64,000 bases of DNA from Clostridium nigeriense (GCF_900086595.1 NZ_LT575472.1:2117684-2181683), one strand, 5' to 3'. Shown: positions 36,537-46,938, numbered from the stretch's first letter. Made by a program: numbers and translations. The notes: a model not told the origin generated them from the sequence alone.

Positions 36537-36965
36537 TTATTCTCTAGCTTCTTTATTAAGCTGATAAAGTCTTTGTCTTTCTGGTAATGTTAGTTCTGTA
36601 GTACCCTCTCTTTTTTTAATTAATTTTTCTAACTCTTTAAATTTTTCTTCACCTAGTTTAGCTTTAATAACTTCAGACTTCATTAATTTTAGTTCATTTT
36701 TTTCTGTAATTGTTAGAACTTCTCCATTTTCAGCTTTTTCTCTTAAGCTTTTTACCTTTTCTTTTTGAACTTCATTTAAATAACCTTCATTTTTAGGAGT
36801 CCAAAAGTCATCAAATTTATCCTCTTTACTTATACATATGGAATAGTTATTAAATACTCTATATGCATTATTTTTATATCTAATCTCATCTGATTTACCT
36901 AGACTAATAGAAGATGTAATTATACTAGTTGAAATCATGCAAAGTAAAGTTAAATTTTTAAACAT
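36537..36965 (-). CDS. Small exported, charged helical protein of unknown function
   Basis: A 142-residue protein with an N-terminal hydrophobic segment (MFKNLTLLCMISTSIITSSI, about 3-22) that looks like a signal peptide. The mature part is a charged helix: three segments begin LNEVQKEKV, LTITEKNEL and LTLPERQRL, a repeated L-T-x-x-E/Q theme reminiscent of LTxxQ (CpxP/Spy-like) helices, but without their full motif. I cannot assign a family. AGGAGG precedes ATG 36965; its own terminator follows. Confidence 0.6.
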   Translation of the reverse strand: MFKNLTLLCMISTSIITSSISLGKSDEIRYKNNAYRVFNNYSICISKEDKFDDFWTPKNEGYLNEVQKEKVKSLREKAENGEVLTITEKNELKLMKSEVIKAKLGEEKFKELEKLIKKREGTTELTLPERQRLYQLNKEARE

Positions 36966-37076
36966 CTTTTGTGCCTCCTTTATAGATATTCACATTATTA
37001 TTATATGAAGTTTTCTAATAATTAAAGAAAGTAATTTTTACTATAATAACTTTACATTATATCTAAATAGAATTTT

Positions 37077-38549
37077 TTATTTTAAATTTAAATATTCATT
37101 AATGCTTTTTGCAGCATCTAATCCTTCTCTTATTGCCCATACAACTAAAGATTGACCTCTCCTTGCATCACCACAAGCAAAAATTTTTTCTTTATTAGTT
37201 TTAAAATCATCATAACTAGCTTTTATATTATTTCTATTATCTAAATTTACTCCAAAAAAACTAGCTATATAATCTTCTGTACCTAAAAAACCCATTGCTA
37301 AGAGAACTATATCTACATCTATTACTTCTTCGCTATCTTCAATTTCTCTACATTTTAAATTTCCAAAATCATCATTATACCAATTTACTTTTATTAATTT
37401 AGCTCCTACTACATTATTAGAATTATCATATAAAAATTCTTTTACACTAGTACAATATCTTCTAGGATCTTTATCAAACAATTCAATTGCTTCTTCTTGA
37501 CCATAATCTATTTTAAAAGTTTTTTTCCATTCTGGCCATGGATTATTCTCCAATCTATCTTCTGGAAGAGGATTTGTTATTTCTATTTGCAAGAGTGATT
37601 TACAACCTTGCCTTATGGAAGTAGCTAAACAATCAGTACCAGTATCTCCGCCTCCTATAATTAATACTCGTTTATCTTTACAGCTAATGTAATCTTTGCT
37701 TGTACATTTATTTAATACTCTCCTAGTGTTTTCTTTTAAATAATCTACTGCAAAATAAATACCTTTTGACTCCCTGCCACTAACATTTAAGTCTCTAGGT
37801 TTAGTAGCTCCTGTTGCAAGAACTATTGCATCATAATCTGTAAAAATTTTTGCTTTTAAATTTTCATTTATACAGACATCTGAATTTGTAAAAAAACTAA
37901 TACCTTCTTCTTTTAAAATATTAATTCTTCTATCAACAATAGCTTTATCTAGCTTCATATTTGGAATACCATAAGTAAGTAATCCACCAATTTTATCTTC
38001 TCTTTCAAATACATCAACATTATATCCATATTGATTTAAATAATAACTACATGAAAGTCCTGCCGGACCAGATCCTATTACTGCTATATTTTTACTTTTC
38101 CTATTTTTAGGCGGATTGGGCTTAATATATTGATTTTCAAAGGCAAAATCAATTATAAACCTTTCATTTTCTTTAATTGTTACTGCTGGACAATTTATTG
38201 AAACTGTACACGCAGATTCACAAGGAGCAGGACAGACTCTTCCTGTAAATTCAGGGAAAGGATTTGTTTTTAATAATCTATCTAAAGCTAAAATCAAGTT
38301 ACCTTTATATAGTAAATCATTAAATTCGGGGATTAAATTATTTAAAGGACAACCAGATACCATACCATTAATTATTATTCCAGACTGACAAAATGGAACT
38401 CCACAATCCATGCATCTTGCGCCTTGATTAGTTTGCTCTTCTTTAGAAAGTAACTTATGAAATTCATTGAAATTTTTTACTCTTTCTACTATACTTTCAT
38501 TACTTCCTACTTTTCTTTGGAACTCTAAAAATCCTGTTGGTTTCCCCAT
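37077..38549 (-). CDS. gltD: Glutamate synthase small subunit
   Basis: FAD/NAD(P)H-dependent electron-supplying subunit of glutamate synthase, 490 residues. The N-terminus carries the iron-sulfur cysteines (CMDCGVPFC, CPLNN, CPAPCESAC), followed by FAD-binding GSGPAGLSCS (about 163-172) and a second GGGDTGTDC nucleotide site, and a final ACGDARRGQSLVVWAI. Its ATG lies inside the end of gltB, overlapping by 25 bases, so the two are translationally coupled. No clear terminator follows. Confidence 0.96.
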   Translation of the reverse strand: MGKPTGFLEFQRKVGSNESIVERVKNFNEFHKLLSKEEQTNQGARCMDCGVPFCQSGIIINGMVSGCPLNNLIPEFNDLLYKGNLILALDRLLKTNPFPEFTGRVCPAPCESACTVSINCPAVTIKENERFIIDFAFENQYIKPNPPKNRKSKNIAVIGSGPAGLSCSYYLNQYGYNVDVFEREDKIGGLLTYGIPNMKLDKAIVDRRINILKEEGISFFTNSDVCINENLKAKIFTDYDAIVLATGATKPRDLNVSGRESKGIYFAVDYLKENTRRVLNKCTSKDYISCKDKRVLIIGGGDTGTDCLATSIRQGCKSLLQIEITNPLPEDRLENNPWPEWKKTFKIDYGQEEAIELFDKDPRRYCTSVKEFLYDNSNNVVGAKLIKVNWYNDDFGNLKCREIEDSEEVIDVDIVLLAMGFLGTEDYIASFFGVNLDNRNNIKASYDDFKTNKEKIFACGDARRGQSLVVWAIREGLDAAKSINEYLNLK

Positions 38550-41500
38550 TTAATCCCACTCCTTTCATAAAATGCAGCTAATAGAGCATCATCCTGAGAT
38601 AACCCTTTATCTCTATTTTCATTTATTAAGCTTATAATATTTTTATAATCTGTTGGTAATACTTTTTTAAAGTATTTTATATAATTATCAAAGTCTTTCA
38701 TTATTTCTTTAGCATAAGTTGAATTAGTTAATTCTATATGCTCAATTATCAATTCTTTAATAGTATTAATATCCTCTTCATTTACACTTTCAGTTTCAAC
38801 AAGTTCTTTATTCAAATTAGATTCTAAGGATTGTTTTTTATCTAAAACATATGCAATTCCACCACTCATACCTGCAGCAAAATTAACACCGACTTCACCT
38901 AATACTAAAACTATTCCACCAGTCATATATTCACAACCATGATCACCAACGCCCTCAGCTACTGCAATTGCCCCTGAATTTCTAACAGCAAATCTTTCAC
39001 CTGCAATACCATTAATAAACGCTTTACCTGATGTAGCTCCATATAAGGCAACATTACCAATTATAATATTGTCTTTAGTATTTAAGATACAATTTGTTGG
39101 TTTTTTAACAATTATTTTTCCACCTGATAATCCTTTCCCTAAATAATCATTACAATCACCGTCTATATTAATTGTTATTCCTTTTGGAATAAAAGCTCCT
39201 ATACTTTGACCACCTGAACCTGTACAATTTAAAACAATAGAATCATCTTCTAATTTGTTATATCCAAATTTTTTTGTTATTTTAGATCCTAAAAGAGTTC
39301 CTAAAGCTCTATCGGTATTAGTAATATCAATATTAATAGCTAACTTTTCATTAATTTTAAAATGCTTATCTACCATCGGTATTATAAGAGCTCTATCTAA
39401 AGTAATCTCTTTTTCCTCAATATAGTTTTTGTTGAATTTATTTTTTGATATAAAAAACCTAGAATCATTAACTAATATAGATGATAAATTAACTTTACTT
39501 CTTTTAAATCCTTTTTTACTTTCTTTTTCTTTAAGTCTATCAAATCTTCCTATCATTTCATCTAATGTTCTAAATCCTAATTTAGACATATATTCTCTTA
39601 AATCTTGTGCTATAAAATACATAAAGTTAATTACATATTCAGGTTTTCCTTTAAATCTTTTTCTAAGTTCTTTATTTTGAGTTGCAATTCCAACTGGACA
39701 AGTATCTAAATTACATACCCTCATCATTACACATCCCAATGATACTAATGGTGCAGTAGCAAAACCAAACTCTTCAGCTCCAAGTAATGCGGCTATGGCA
39801 ACATCTCTACCTGTCATTAATTTTCCATCAACTTCTAGTCTCACTCTATCTCTTAGCTCATTTAATATTAATGTTTGATGAGCCTCAGCAAGACCAATTT
39901 CCCAAGGTAATCCAGCATTTTGAATTGATGTTTTAGGTGATGCTCCGGTGCCTCCATCATGACCAGATATTAAAATTACTTTAGCTCCTGCTTTAGCCAC
40001 TCCAGTAGCAACGGTTCCTACTCCAGCTTCTGAAACTAATTTTACTGATATATCTGCTTCATCATTTGCTTGTTTTAAGTCATAAATAAGTTGTGCTAAA
40101 TCTTCAATAGAGTATATATCATGATGTGGTGGTGGAGATATTAAACCAACTCCTGGTGTAGCACCTCTAGTTTTAGCTATCCATGGATAAACTTTACTTC
40201 CAGGAAGCTGACCTCCCTCTCCTGGTTTTGCACCTTGAGCCATTTTTATTTGTAGTTCAGTAGCATTTACTAAATATTCAGATGTTACTCCGAATCTTCC
40301 TGATGCAATTTGTTTTATAGCTGACTTTTTTGAATCACCATTAGAATCAAGTATAAATCTCTCCCTATCCTCTCCGCCTTCTCCAGTATTAGATTTTCCA
40401 CCAATTCTATTCATTGCAATTGCTAAAGTTTCATGAGCTTCCTTTGAAATAGAACCATATGACATAGCACCGGTTTTAAATCTTTTTACTATAGACTCAA
40501 CACTTTCCACTTCATTCAAATCAATAGGATCACTTATAAATTTAAAATCTAATAAACTTCTCAAAGTAATAAAACTTTCATCATTATCTATTAATTTAGT
40601 AAATTCTTTAAAGGTTTCATAATTACTATTTCTAGTTGATTGTTGTAATTTATATATACTTAATGGATTGTATAAATGCTCTTCTTTATTCGATCTATAT
40701 CTATCTTTTCCAAAAGAATCTAGTGATGTTTCATTAATATTTCTATATCTCTTTATAACTTCATCTTGAATTTCCTTTAATGATATTCCTTCAATTCTAC
40801 TTATAGTGTTAGTAAAATATTTGCTTATAACATGATTATTTATTCCAACAGCTTCAAAAATCTGCGCTCCTCTATAGGATTGAATAGTAGAAATCCCCAT
40901 TTTAGAAATTATCTTAACTAATCCTTTTAATATTGCTTTATTGTATTTATTTATTGCTTTTTCATAACTTTCTCTTAATAAATTATCATTAATTAGTTTA
41001 TAAACTGCTTCATATGCTAAATAGGGATTAATTGCAGAGGCTCCAAAACCTATTAACGTCGCAAAATGATGAACTTCTCTTGGCTCTCCAGATTCAATGA
41101 TTAAATCTATTTTTTTTCTTAATCCCTTTTTAATTAAATAATGATTAACAGCAGACACTGCTAATAAAGATGGTATAGGTATTATTTTTTCATTAACATT
41201 TCTATCACTTAATATAATAAGATTAAATCCGTGGCTAATAGCTATTTCAACTTCTTTACAAAGACAATCAATTGCATTTTCTAAATCATATTCATCATTT
41301 TTTTTACTGTAGGAAATAAAAATAGTTTTTAATTTAAAATTAGGATTTTTTATATTCTTAATTTTTTCCAAATCTTCATTTGTAATAATTGGTGAAGATA
41401 ATTTAATTTTAGGTTTATTTTCACTTAATTCACCTAAAATATTTCCCGATGCTCCTATATAAGTAGTTGTAGATATAACAATATCTTCTCTTATAGCATC

Positions 41501-43063
41501 TATAGGTGGGTTTGTCACTTGAGCAAATAATTGTTTAAAATAATTAAATAGTAATTGAGGTTCTTTTGATAATATTGCTAGAGGTGTATCAACTCCCATT
41601 GAACTTAGCGGCTCTTCACCACTAATACACATAGGTAATATAGTATTATTAATATCTTCATAAGAATAATTAAATATCTTAAGCAATTTGCTTGTATCTA
41701 AGTTATTATTTTTAAGATTTGATTCTAAAGGTAAGCTCTCTATATTTAAAATATTTTCTTTAATCCATGATAAATAATCATTTCTTAAGTAATATTCCTT
41801 TTTAACATTTTCATTGCTTTTAATTTTTTTATTAATAGTATCAACTAATAATATTTTCCCTGGTTTTAACCTGCCTTTGTAAGCTATTTCTTCATTTTTT
41901 ATGTCTAATGCACCAACTTCAGAAGATAAAATCAAATTATTATCCTTAGTTATATAATATCGTGCAGGTCTTAATCCATTTCTATCTAAGCTTGCTCCCA
42001 TTATATCTCCATCTGAAAAAACTATAGCAGCAGGACCATCCCAAGGATCTATTAAAGTCGAATTATATTCAAAAAAAGCCTTTTCTTCTTTTGATATATA
42101 TGGATTTTTTTCAAAGGGTTCAGGTATTAACATCATAATTGCTTCTTCAATATTTTTTCCATTCATAATTAAGAATTCTAAAGTATTATCTAAAATTGCA
42201 GAATCAGATCCCTCAGCATTAATAATGGGTAATACTTTTCTTAAATCATTTTTTAAAGCCCTTGATGATAAATTTCCTTCCATAGCTACTAAACTATTTA
42301 TATTCCCTCTTAAAGTATTAATTTCGCCATTATGAATTATATATCTATTAGGATGTGCTCTTTTCCAACTAGGAACAGTATTTGTACTATACCTTGAATG
42401 TACCATAGTTATTGAAGATTCAACCTTAGCATTAGATAAATCAATATAAAAATTTTTAAGTTGACTAGCCAATAATAATCCCTTATATACTATAGTTTTA
42501 GATGAAAGGGAAACTATATATGCTTTTTCAGTAACTAATTCTTTTTCAAATCTTCTTCTTATTATATATAATTTTCTTTCAAAATCTTTTATATCTTTAA
42601 TATCTACGGGTTTCTCTATAATTACTTGTTTAAAGCAAGGCATTGAAGAAATAGCTAAGTCACCTAAAACCGATTTATTAATAGGTACGGATCTCCAAGC
42701 TAGAATTTTAAGTTTCTCATCTTTGCATAACTTTTCAAATATGTCTATGCAAACTTTCTTATCTATAGGATCCTGTGGTAAAAAAAACATACCTATAGCA
42801 TAATTCTCCTCTTTAGGAAGAATAACACCTAGTTTTTGTGCTTCTTCCCTAAAAAATCTATGGGGTATTTGAAATAATATTCCTGATCCATCACCAGTTT
42901 TTCCATCTGCTCCTGTTCCCCCTCTATGCTCTAAATTAATTAAAATATTAAGAGCATCATCTATGGATTTATGAGTTTTTCTTCCATCAATATTTGCTAT
43001 AGCACCAATTCCACAAGCATCATGCTCAAAGGAACTTCTGTATAACCCTATATCATTGTGCAT
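38525..43063 (-). CDS. gltB: Glutamate synthase large subunit
   Basis: Makes glutamate from glutamine and 2-oxoglutarate. 1512 residues, full length. The class II amidotransferase nucleophile is C17 in EHDACGIG, so the first 16 residues are a propeptide. The central FMN synthase domain has SGHDGGTGASP and the 3Fe-4S motif CVMMRVCNLDTCPVG, and the C-terminus has the GXGXG-type beta-helix. GGGG precedes ATG 43063. It follows nitR after 90 bases containing a hairpin. Confidence 0.97.
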   Translation of the reverse strand: MHNDIGLYRSSFEHDACGIGAIANIDGRKTHKSIDDALNILINLEHRGGTGADGKTGDGSGILFQIPHRFFREEAQKLGVILPKEENYAIGMFFLPQDPIDKKVCIDIFEKLCKDEKLKILAWRSVPINKSVLGDLAISSMPCFKQVIIEKPVDIKDIKDFERKLYIIRRRFEKELVTEKAYIVSLSSKTIVYKGLLLASQLKNFYIDLSNAKVESSITMVHSRYSTNTVPSWKRAHPNRYIIHNGEINTLRGNINSLVAMEGNLSSRALKNDLRKVLPIINAEGSDSAILDNTLEFLIMNGKNIEEAIMMLIPEPFEKNPYISKEEKAFFEYNSTLIDPWDGPAAIVFSDGDIMGASLDRNGLRPARYYITKDNNLILSSEVGALDIKNEEIAYKGRLKPGKILLVDTINKKIKSNENVKKEYYLRNDYLSWIKENILNIESLPLESNLKNNNLDTSKLLKIFNYSYEDINNTILPMCISGEEPLSSMGVDTPLAILSKEPQLLFNYFKQLFAQVTNPPIDAIREDIVISTTTYIGASGNILGELSENKPKIKLSSPIITNEDLEKIKNIKNPNFKLKTIFISYSKKNDEYDLENAIDCLCKEVEIAISHGFNLIILSDRNVNEKIIPIPSLLAVSAVNHYLIKKGLRKKIDLIIESGEPREVHHFATLIGFGASAINPYLAYEAVYKLINDNLLRESYEKAINKYNKAILKGLVKIISKMGISTIQSYRGAQIFEAVGINNHVISKYFTNTISRIEGISLKEIQDEVIKRYRNINETSLDSFGKDRYRSNKEEHLYNPLSIYKLQQSTRNSNYETFKEFTKLIDNDESFITLRSLLDFKFISDPIDLNEVESVESIVKRFKTGAMSYGSISKEAHETLAIAMNRIGGKSNTGEGGEDRERFILDSNGDSKKSAIKQIASGRFGVTSEYLVNATELQIKMAQGAKPGEGGQLPGSKVYPWIAKTRGATPGVGLISPPPHHDIYSIEDLAQLIYDLKQANDEADISVKLVSEAGVGTVATGVAKAGAKVILISGHDGGTGASPKTSIQNAGLPWEIGLAEAHQTLILNELRDRVRLEVDGKLMTGRDVAIAALLGAEEFGFATAPLVSLGCVMMRVCNLDTCPVGIATQNKELRKRFKGKPEYVINFMYFIAQDLREYMSKLGFRTLDEMIGRFDRLKEKESKKGFKRSKVNLSSILVNDSRFFISKNKFNKNYIEEKEITLDRALIIPMVDKHFKINEKLAINIDITNTDRALGTLLGSKITKKFGYNKLEDDSIVLNCTGSGGQSIGAFIPKGITINIDGDCNDYLGKGLSGGKIIVKKPTNCILNTKDNIIIGNVALYGATSGKAFINGIAGERFAVRNSGAIAVAEGVGDHGCEYMTGGIVLVLGEVGVNFAAGMSGGIAYVLDKKQSLESNLNKELVETESVNEEDINTIKELIIEHIELTNSTYAKEIMKDFDNYIKYFKKVLPTDYKNIISLINENRDKGLSQDDALLAAFYERSGIKWGNQQDF

Positions 43064-43102
43064 AAATATCCCCCTTTCATGAAATAGAAAGTTTATTTTA
43101 CC

Positions 43103-43136
43103 TTCATAAGTAATATATAAATATAGTACTTATGAA
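43103..43136 (-). other. Hairpin in the nitR-gltB gap
   Basis: TTCATAAGTA (43103-43112) and TACTTATGAA (43127-43136) form a 10-bp stem with a 14-base loop, 40 bases upstream of gltB. No T-run follows on the minus strand, so it is not an intrinsic terminator; RNA processing or stability is possible. Confidence 0.4.
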
Positions 43137-43153
43137 ATCTTTATATTAGGCAA

Positions 43154-43717
43154 TTAAAATAAACCCTCTTTTTCATTTATTATTTTTTTTGAAAAATCTA
43201 TAATTTTAATACCCTTATTCATACAATTTTTTTGTATATATTTATAAGCATCCTCTTCTGATAACATAAATTTATTCATTAATATTCCCTTAGCTTTTTC
43301 TATAAAAATTCTCTCGTTAATTTTAGTTTCTAATGATGATACTTTTTCCTTTAATTTTTTAACACGCTTTTCACCTTGGCATATAATTTCCAATGAATTT
43401 ATTAATACAGAAGGATTGATTGGACTTGATATACAATATATATCTGTTTCTTCTTGAACAAAAGCTTTATAAGGTTCCTTTACTATAGCAAGAAAACTAC
43501 ATTCATCTCCAACACTTTCATAAATGTTAATTAAGTTCATATCTTTAAATTTATATCCGCTAATAACAATAGATGGAGAAAATTGTTTTATGGCTCTTAT
43601 AAGCTCACTGCCATAGGTACACATCGTTACTACATTAAAGCCATTCGATGTTATGATAACTTTTATCTTTTGAGATATATCGTCATTATTTAGTGCAATA
43701 ATAACATCTACTGCCAT
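43154..43717 (-). CDS. nitR: ANTAR-domain RNA-binding antiterminator (NitR-like)
   Basis: A 187-residue regulator. The N-terminal 125 residues have a receiver-like fold, but the phosphoacceptor region (SPSIVISGYKF) lacks the usual Asp, so phosphorylation is doubtful. A coiled segment leads to the ANTAR domain (ERIFIEKAKGILMNKFMLSEEDAYKYIQKNC, shown in part), which binds RNA hairpins with hexanucleotide loops. It lies 19 bases after glnA and before gltB, an order reported in solventogenic clostridia where the gene is called nitR. AAGGGAG precedes ATG 43717. Confidence 0.85.
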   Translation of the reverse strand: MAVDVIIALNNDDISQKIKVIITSNGFNVVTMCTYGSELIRAIKQFSPSIVISGYKFKDMNLINIYESVGDECSFLAIVKEPYKAFVQEETDIYCISSPINPSVLINSLEIICQGEKRVKKLKEKVSSLETKINERIFIEKAKGILMNKFMLSEEDAYKYIQKNCMNKGIKIIDFSKKIINEKEGLF

Positions 43718-43736
43718 TTAAATTGCTCCCTTACAA

Positions 43737-45068
43737 TTAAAATTGATTTAAATAATTATCTATTTCCCATTTATGCACTTTACTTCTATACTCATCCCAT
43801 TCAGCTTTTTTAGCCTTAATATAATTATTAAAAGTGTGTTCTCCTAGAGTTTCTTTTACTAATTCACTTTCTTCCATATATCTTATAGCTTCTTCTAGAC
43901 TTCCTGGTAAGCTTTCAATGCCTTCAGCATCTCTTTCATCAATACTCATTTTAAATATATTTTTTTCTACGCTTTCAGGTGGAAGTAAATTGTTTTTTAT
44001 TCCATCTAGACCAGCTGCTAATAAGCATGCTAATACTAAATATGGATTTGCACTTGGATCAGGACATCTAAGTTCTACTCTTGTTCCATTTCCCCTTGTA
44101 GCAGGTACCCTAATTAAAGGACTTCTATTTTTAGCAGACCAAGCTATATAAACAGGCGCTTCATATCCAGGAACTAATCTTTTATATGAATTAACTAGTG
44201 GATTAGTAATTGCAGATATTCCTTTTATATTTTTAATCAACCCTGCAATAAAACTATATGCAGTCTTACTTAAACCTAATCTATCATTTTCATCTACAAA
44301 AGCATTTTTTCCATCTTTATTTAGAGACATGTTTATATGCATTCCTGATCCATTAATTCCAAAAAAAGGCTTTGGCATAAATGTAGCATATACCCCATGT
44401 CTTTGTGCTATTGATTTAACAACTAGTTTAAAAGTCATTATATTATCAGCTGTAGTTAAGGCATCTTCATATTTAAAATCTATCTCATTTTGACCTGCTG
44501 CTACCTCATGATGTGAAGCTTCAATTTCAAATCCCATATCTTCTAATACTAGTGTTATATCTCTCCTAATGTTTTCTCCTGCATCAACAGGGCTTAAATC
44601 AAAGTAACCAGCATTATCTTGAGTTTTCAATATAGGTTGTCCATATTCATCTGTGTTTAAAAGGAAAAATTCACATTCAGGTCCTACATTCATAGAATAT
44701 CCTAACTTCTCTGCTTCTTTTAAAACTCTTTTCAATATATTTCTTGGATCTCCCTCAAAAGGAGTTCCTTCTGGCCTATAAATATCACAAATTAATCTAG
44801 CAACTTTACCTTGTTGAGGTCTCCAAGGAAAAATAACAAAGCTATCTAAATTTGGCCTTAAAAACATATCAGATTCTTCTATTCTTACAAATCCTGATAT
44901 AGAAGAACCATCAAACATCATTTCATTATTCAATGCTTTGTTTAATTGTTTATCAGTAATTGCAACATTTTTTAGAGCCCCAAATATATCAGTAAATTGC
45001 AATCTAATAAATTTAACACCATTTTCCTCTACTAATTTTAGAATGTCTTCCTTTGAATATTTTGTCAT
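43737..45068 (-). CDS. glnA: Glutamine synthetase, type I
   Basis: ATP-dependent amidation of glutamate. 443 residues from ATG 45068 ([10 protein letters not shown]) behind GGGGGAG; the 12 extra upstream codons overlap the leader. Signatures: [31 protein letters not shown], the metal/ATP segment [11 protein letters not shown] and [18 protein letters not shown] (shown in part). Size and lack of the adenylylation Tyr context place it in the GSI-alpha group. It is first in the glnA-nitR-gltB-gltD unit and its leader has an attenuator. Confidence 0.97.
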   Translation of the reverse strand: MTKYSKEDILKLVEENGVKFIRLQFTDIFGALKNVAITDKQLNKALNNEMMFDGSSISGFVRIEESDMFLRPNLDSFVIFPWRPQQGKVARLICDIYRPEGTPFEGDPRNILKRVLKEAEKLGYSMNVGPECEFFLLNTDEYGQPILKTQDNAGYFDLSPVDAGENIRRDITLVLEDMGFEIEASHHEVAAGQNEIDFKYEDALTTADNIMTFKLVVKSIAQRHGVYATFMPKPFFGINGSGMHINMSLNKDGKNAFVDENDRLGLSKTAYSFIAGLIKNIKGISAITNPLVNSYKRLVPGYEAPVYIAWSAKNRSPLIRVPATRGNGTRVELRCPDPSANPYLVLACLLAAGLDGIKNNLLPPESVEKNIFKMSIDERDAEGIESLPGSLEEAIRYMEESELVKETLGEHTFNNYIKAKKAEWDEYRSKVHKWEIDNYLNQF

Positions 45069-45087
45069 TATAAACTCCCCCTTTTTA

Positions 45088-45131
45088 ATAAAAAAAGCGC
45101 ACAATAGAAATACATCTATTGAACGCCTTTG
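45088..45131 (-). terminator. Attenuator terminator in the glnA leader
   Basis: On the minus strand CAATAGA and TCTATTG (45115-45121 and 45102-45108) with a TGTATT loop, extended by GCG/CGC, then seven T. It lies 20 bases before the glnA start and shares bases with the hexaloop hairpin upstream. Confidence 0.82.
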
Positions 45132-45136
45132 TTCAA
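45119..45136 (-). promoter_or_regulatory. ANTAR-type hexaloop hairpin in the glnA leader
   Basis: Minus-strand TTGAAC-AAAGGC-GTTCAA: 6-bp stem with a six-base loop having A at position 1 and G at position 4, the signature bound by ANTAR proteins. Its 3' arm overlaps the attenuator stem, so the two folds exclude each other. The usual second hexaloop hairpin was not found. Confidence 0.65.
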
Positions 45137-45151
45137 AAACTACTTTTTATC

Positions 45152-45180
45152 ATTATATTATTAAATTATTAATATTGCAA
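45152..45180 (-). promoter_or_regulatory. glnA operon promoter
   Basis: Minus-strand TTGCAA (45175-45180) and TATAAT (45152-45157), 17-base spacer. The predicted start gives a leader of about 77 bases that just contains the hexaloop hairpin and attenuator. Confidence 0.75.
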
Positions 45181-45260
45181 CAATATTTTTTGAGTTTCCC
45201 ATAAAAATATTTATTTCAATATCAAAACCACATACTTTATAAAGGTTTATTATTAAACTA

Positions 45261-46433
45261 CTAATTAGCTTTGTGATTTTTCACAAATTTTTTTATTCGT
45301 TTAACAGCTTCCATTAAGTCTTCAGTAGAAGAGGCATAGCAAGCTCTAATATATCCTTCTCCACATTCTCCAAAGGCATTACCAGGTACTGCTAGCACTT
45401 TTTCCTCCATCAATAACTTCTCGCAGAATTCATCTGAAGTTAATCCTGTTGATTTAATACATGGAAATACATAAAGTGCACCTAATGGTTCAAAGCATTC
45501 TAAGCCCATTTCCCTAAATCCATTAACTAAAATCCTTCTTCTTCTATTATATTCTCTTGCCATTTCCCTAACACTATTATCACCATGTTTTAGAGCTTCT
45601 ATTGCTGCATATTGTGCTGTTGTAGGAGAGCACATTATTGCATATTGATGAATCTTCTTTAATGAATCAATTAAAATAGGATGTCCACAAACGTATCCTA
45701 ATCTCCAGCCAGTCATAGCATAGGCCTTAGAAAAACCATTAATAACTAAAGTTTTATCTTTTACTTCTTCAAAGTTTGCAATTGAATAATGATCCTTATC
45801 ATAGGAAAGTTCAGCATATATTTCATCAGATAATATTATAATATCTCGATCTTTTAAAACTTCAACTATTTCCTTTAATTCATCCTTAGTCATAATAGCT
45901 CCAGTAGGATTATTAGGAAATGGAATTATAACTACTTTAGTTTTAGGTGTTATTGCTTCTTCTAATAGCTTTGCTGTAAGTTTAAATTCGTCTTCTTGTC
46001 TTAAGTTTATTGTTACAGGTGTTGCCCCACAAAATGTAGCACACCCTTTATAAGCAACGAAGCTTGGTTCAGGTATAATAACTTCATCCCCAGGCCCTAC
46101 AAGAGCTCTTAAAGCTAAATCTATCCCTTCACTTCCACCTACTGTAACTAATATCTCATCATCAGGATTATACTTTAAATTAAATCTTCTATTTAAATAT
46201 TTAGATATTTCCTTTCTTAACTCTATGAAACCGGCATTAGATGAATAATGAGTATGTCCTTTTTCTAAAGAATATATTCCAGCTTCAATTACATTCCAAG
46301 GAGTAACAAAATCAGGTTCACCTACTCCAAGTGATATAACATCTTCCATTTCATTAATTAAGTCAAAATACTTTCTTATTCCTGAAGGTGGCATATTCCT
46401 TACATTATCTAATATCATTTCTTCTAGCATCAT
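45261..46433 (-). CDS. alaT: Class I/II aminotransferase, probably alanine transaminase
   Basis: PLP enzyme of 390 residues. Motifs: GVGEPDFVTP, the PLP phosphate/cofactor segment ILSDEIYAELSYD, the Schiff-base lysine in NGFSKAYAMTGWRLGY, and the substrate-carboxylate Arg in YIRACYA. Overlaps the Lrp-type regulator by 4 bases, the arrangement of B. subtilis alaR-alaT. The leader has a T-box whose specifier reads an Ala codon (GCA), which supports pyruvate/glutamate-alanine transamination. Initiation at 46433 or one codon later (both ATG-like). Confidence 0.85.
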   Translation of the reverse strand: MMLEEMILDNVRNMPPSGIRKYFDLINEMEDVISLGVGEPDFVTPWNVIEAGIYSLEKGHTHYSSNAGFIELRKEISKYLNRRFNLKYNPDDEILVTVGGSEGIDLALRALVGPGDEVIIPEPSFVAYKGCATFCGATPVTINLRQEDEFKLTAKLLEEAITPKTKVVIIPFPNNPTGAIMTKDELKEIVEVLKDRDIIILSDEIYAELSYDKDHYSIANFEEVKDKTLVINGFSKAYAMTGWRLGYVCGHPILIDSLKKIHQYAIMCSPTTAQYAAIEALKHGDNSVREMAREYNRRRRILVNGFREMGLECFEPLGALYVFPCIKSTGLTSDEFCEKLLMEEKVLAVPGNAFGECGEGYIRACYASSTEDLMEAVKRIKKFVKNHKAN

Positions 46434-46912
46434 ATGAATATAGCCTCCCTGCTTTCACTTTTCTTCTCTTTAAATATCCTTCCATGATCTTTGTATTTCT
46501 TTAATACAAAATGAGTTGCAGTTCCTGTTACATACTCTTGAACCGCTAATTTTTCTGAAACAAATAAAGCAACTTCCTTCATTGTTTTTCCTTCTACTAT
46601 TACAGTTAAATCAAATCCACCTGAAGACATTAAATAACAAGCTTTTACTTCATTAAATTTATAAATTCTTTCTGCAACCTTATCAAATCCAACGCCTCTT
46701 TGAGGAGTTATCTTAACTTCAATTAAAGCAGTTACAGTTTCTTTTCCTGTATTTTCCCAATTAATTAAAGTTGTATATCCTGCTATAATGTTTTTTTCTT
46801 CATAATCTCTTATAGCTTCTCTAACTTCTTCAACTGTCTTTCCAGCCATTGCAGCTATTTCTTCATCCTTATACCTACTATTTTTCTCTAATACTTCCAA
46901 AATATCATCCAT
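46430..46912 (-). CDS. alaR: Lrp/AsnC-family regulator (AlaR-like)
   Basis: A 160-residue regulator with an N-terminal winged HTH (YKDEEIAAMAGKTVEEVREAI, about 15-34) and a C-terminal RAM ligand domain (about 60-140, VTALIEVKITPQRGVGF and SSGGFDLTVIVEG). AGGAGG precedes ATG 46912 by 8 bases; an overlapping ATG at 46917 leads into another frame. It overlaps the aminotransferase gene. Likely senses alanine or another amino acid. Transcription of both genes is gated by the upstream T-box. Confidence 0.85.
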   Translation of the reverse strand: MDDILEVLEKNSRYKDEEIAAMAGKTVEEVREAIRDYEEKNIIAGYTTLINWENTGKETVTALIEVKITPQRGVGFDKVAERIYKFNEVKACYLMSSGGFDLTVIVEGKTMKEVALFVSEKLAVQEYVTGTATHFVLKKYKDHGRIFKEKKSESREAIFI

Positions 46913-46938
46913 TCCATATACCTCCTATAATTTGAAAT

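Noticed and set aside
43103..43136. A second ANTAR-controlled attenuator before gltB
   Set aside because: The hairpin has a 14-base loop and no T-run, and no A1/G4 hexaloop was found in this gap.
45137..45200. The first hexaloop hairpin of a classical two-hairpin ANTAR target upstream of glnA
   Set aside because: Short AT-rich repeats exist, but none has a six-base loop with A1 and G4, and the predicted promoter occupies the place.
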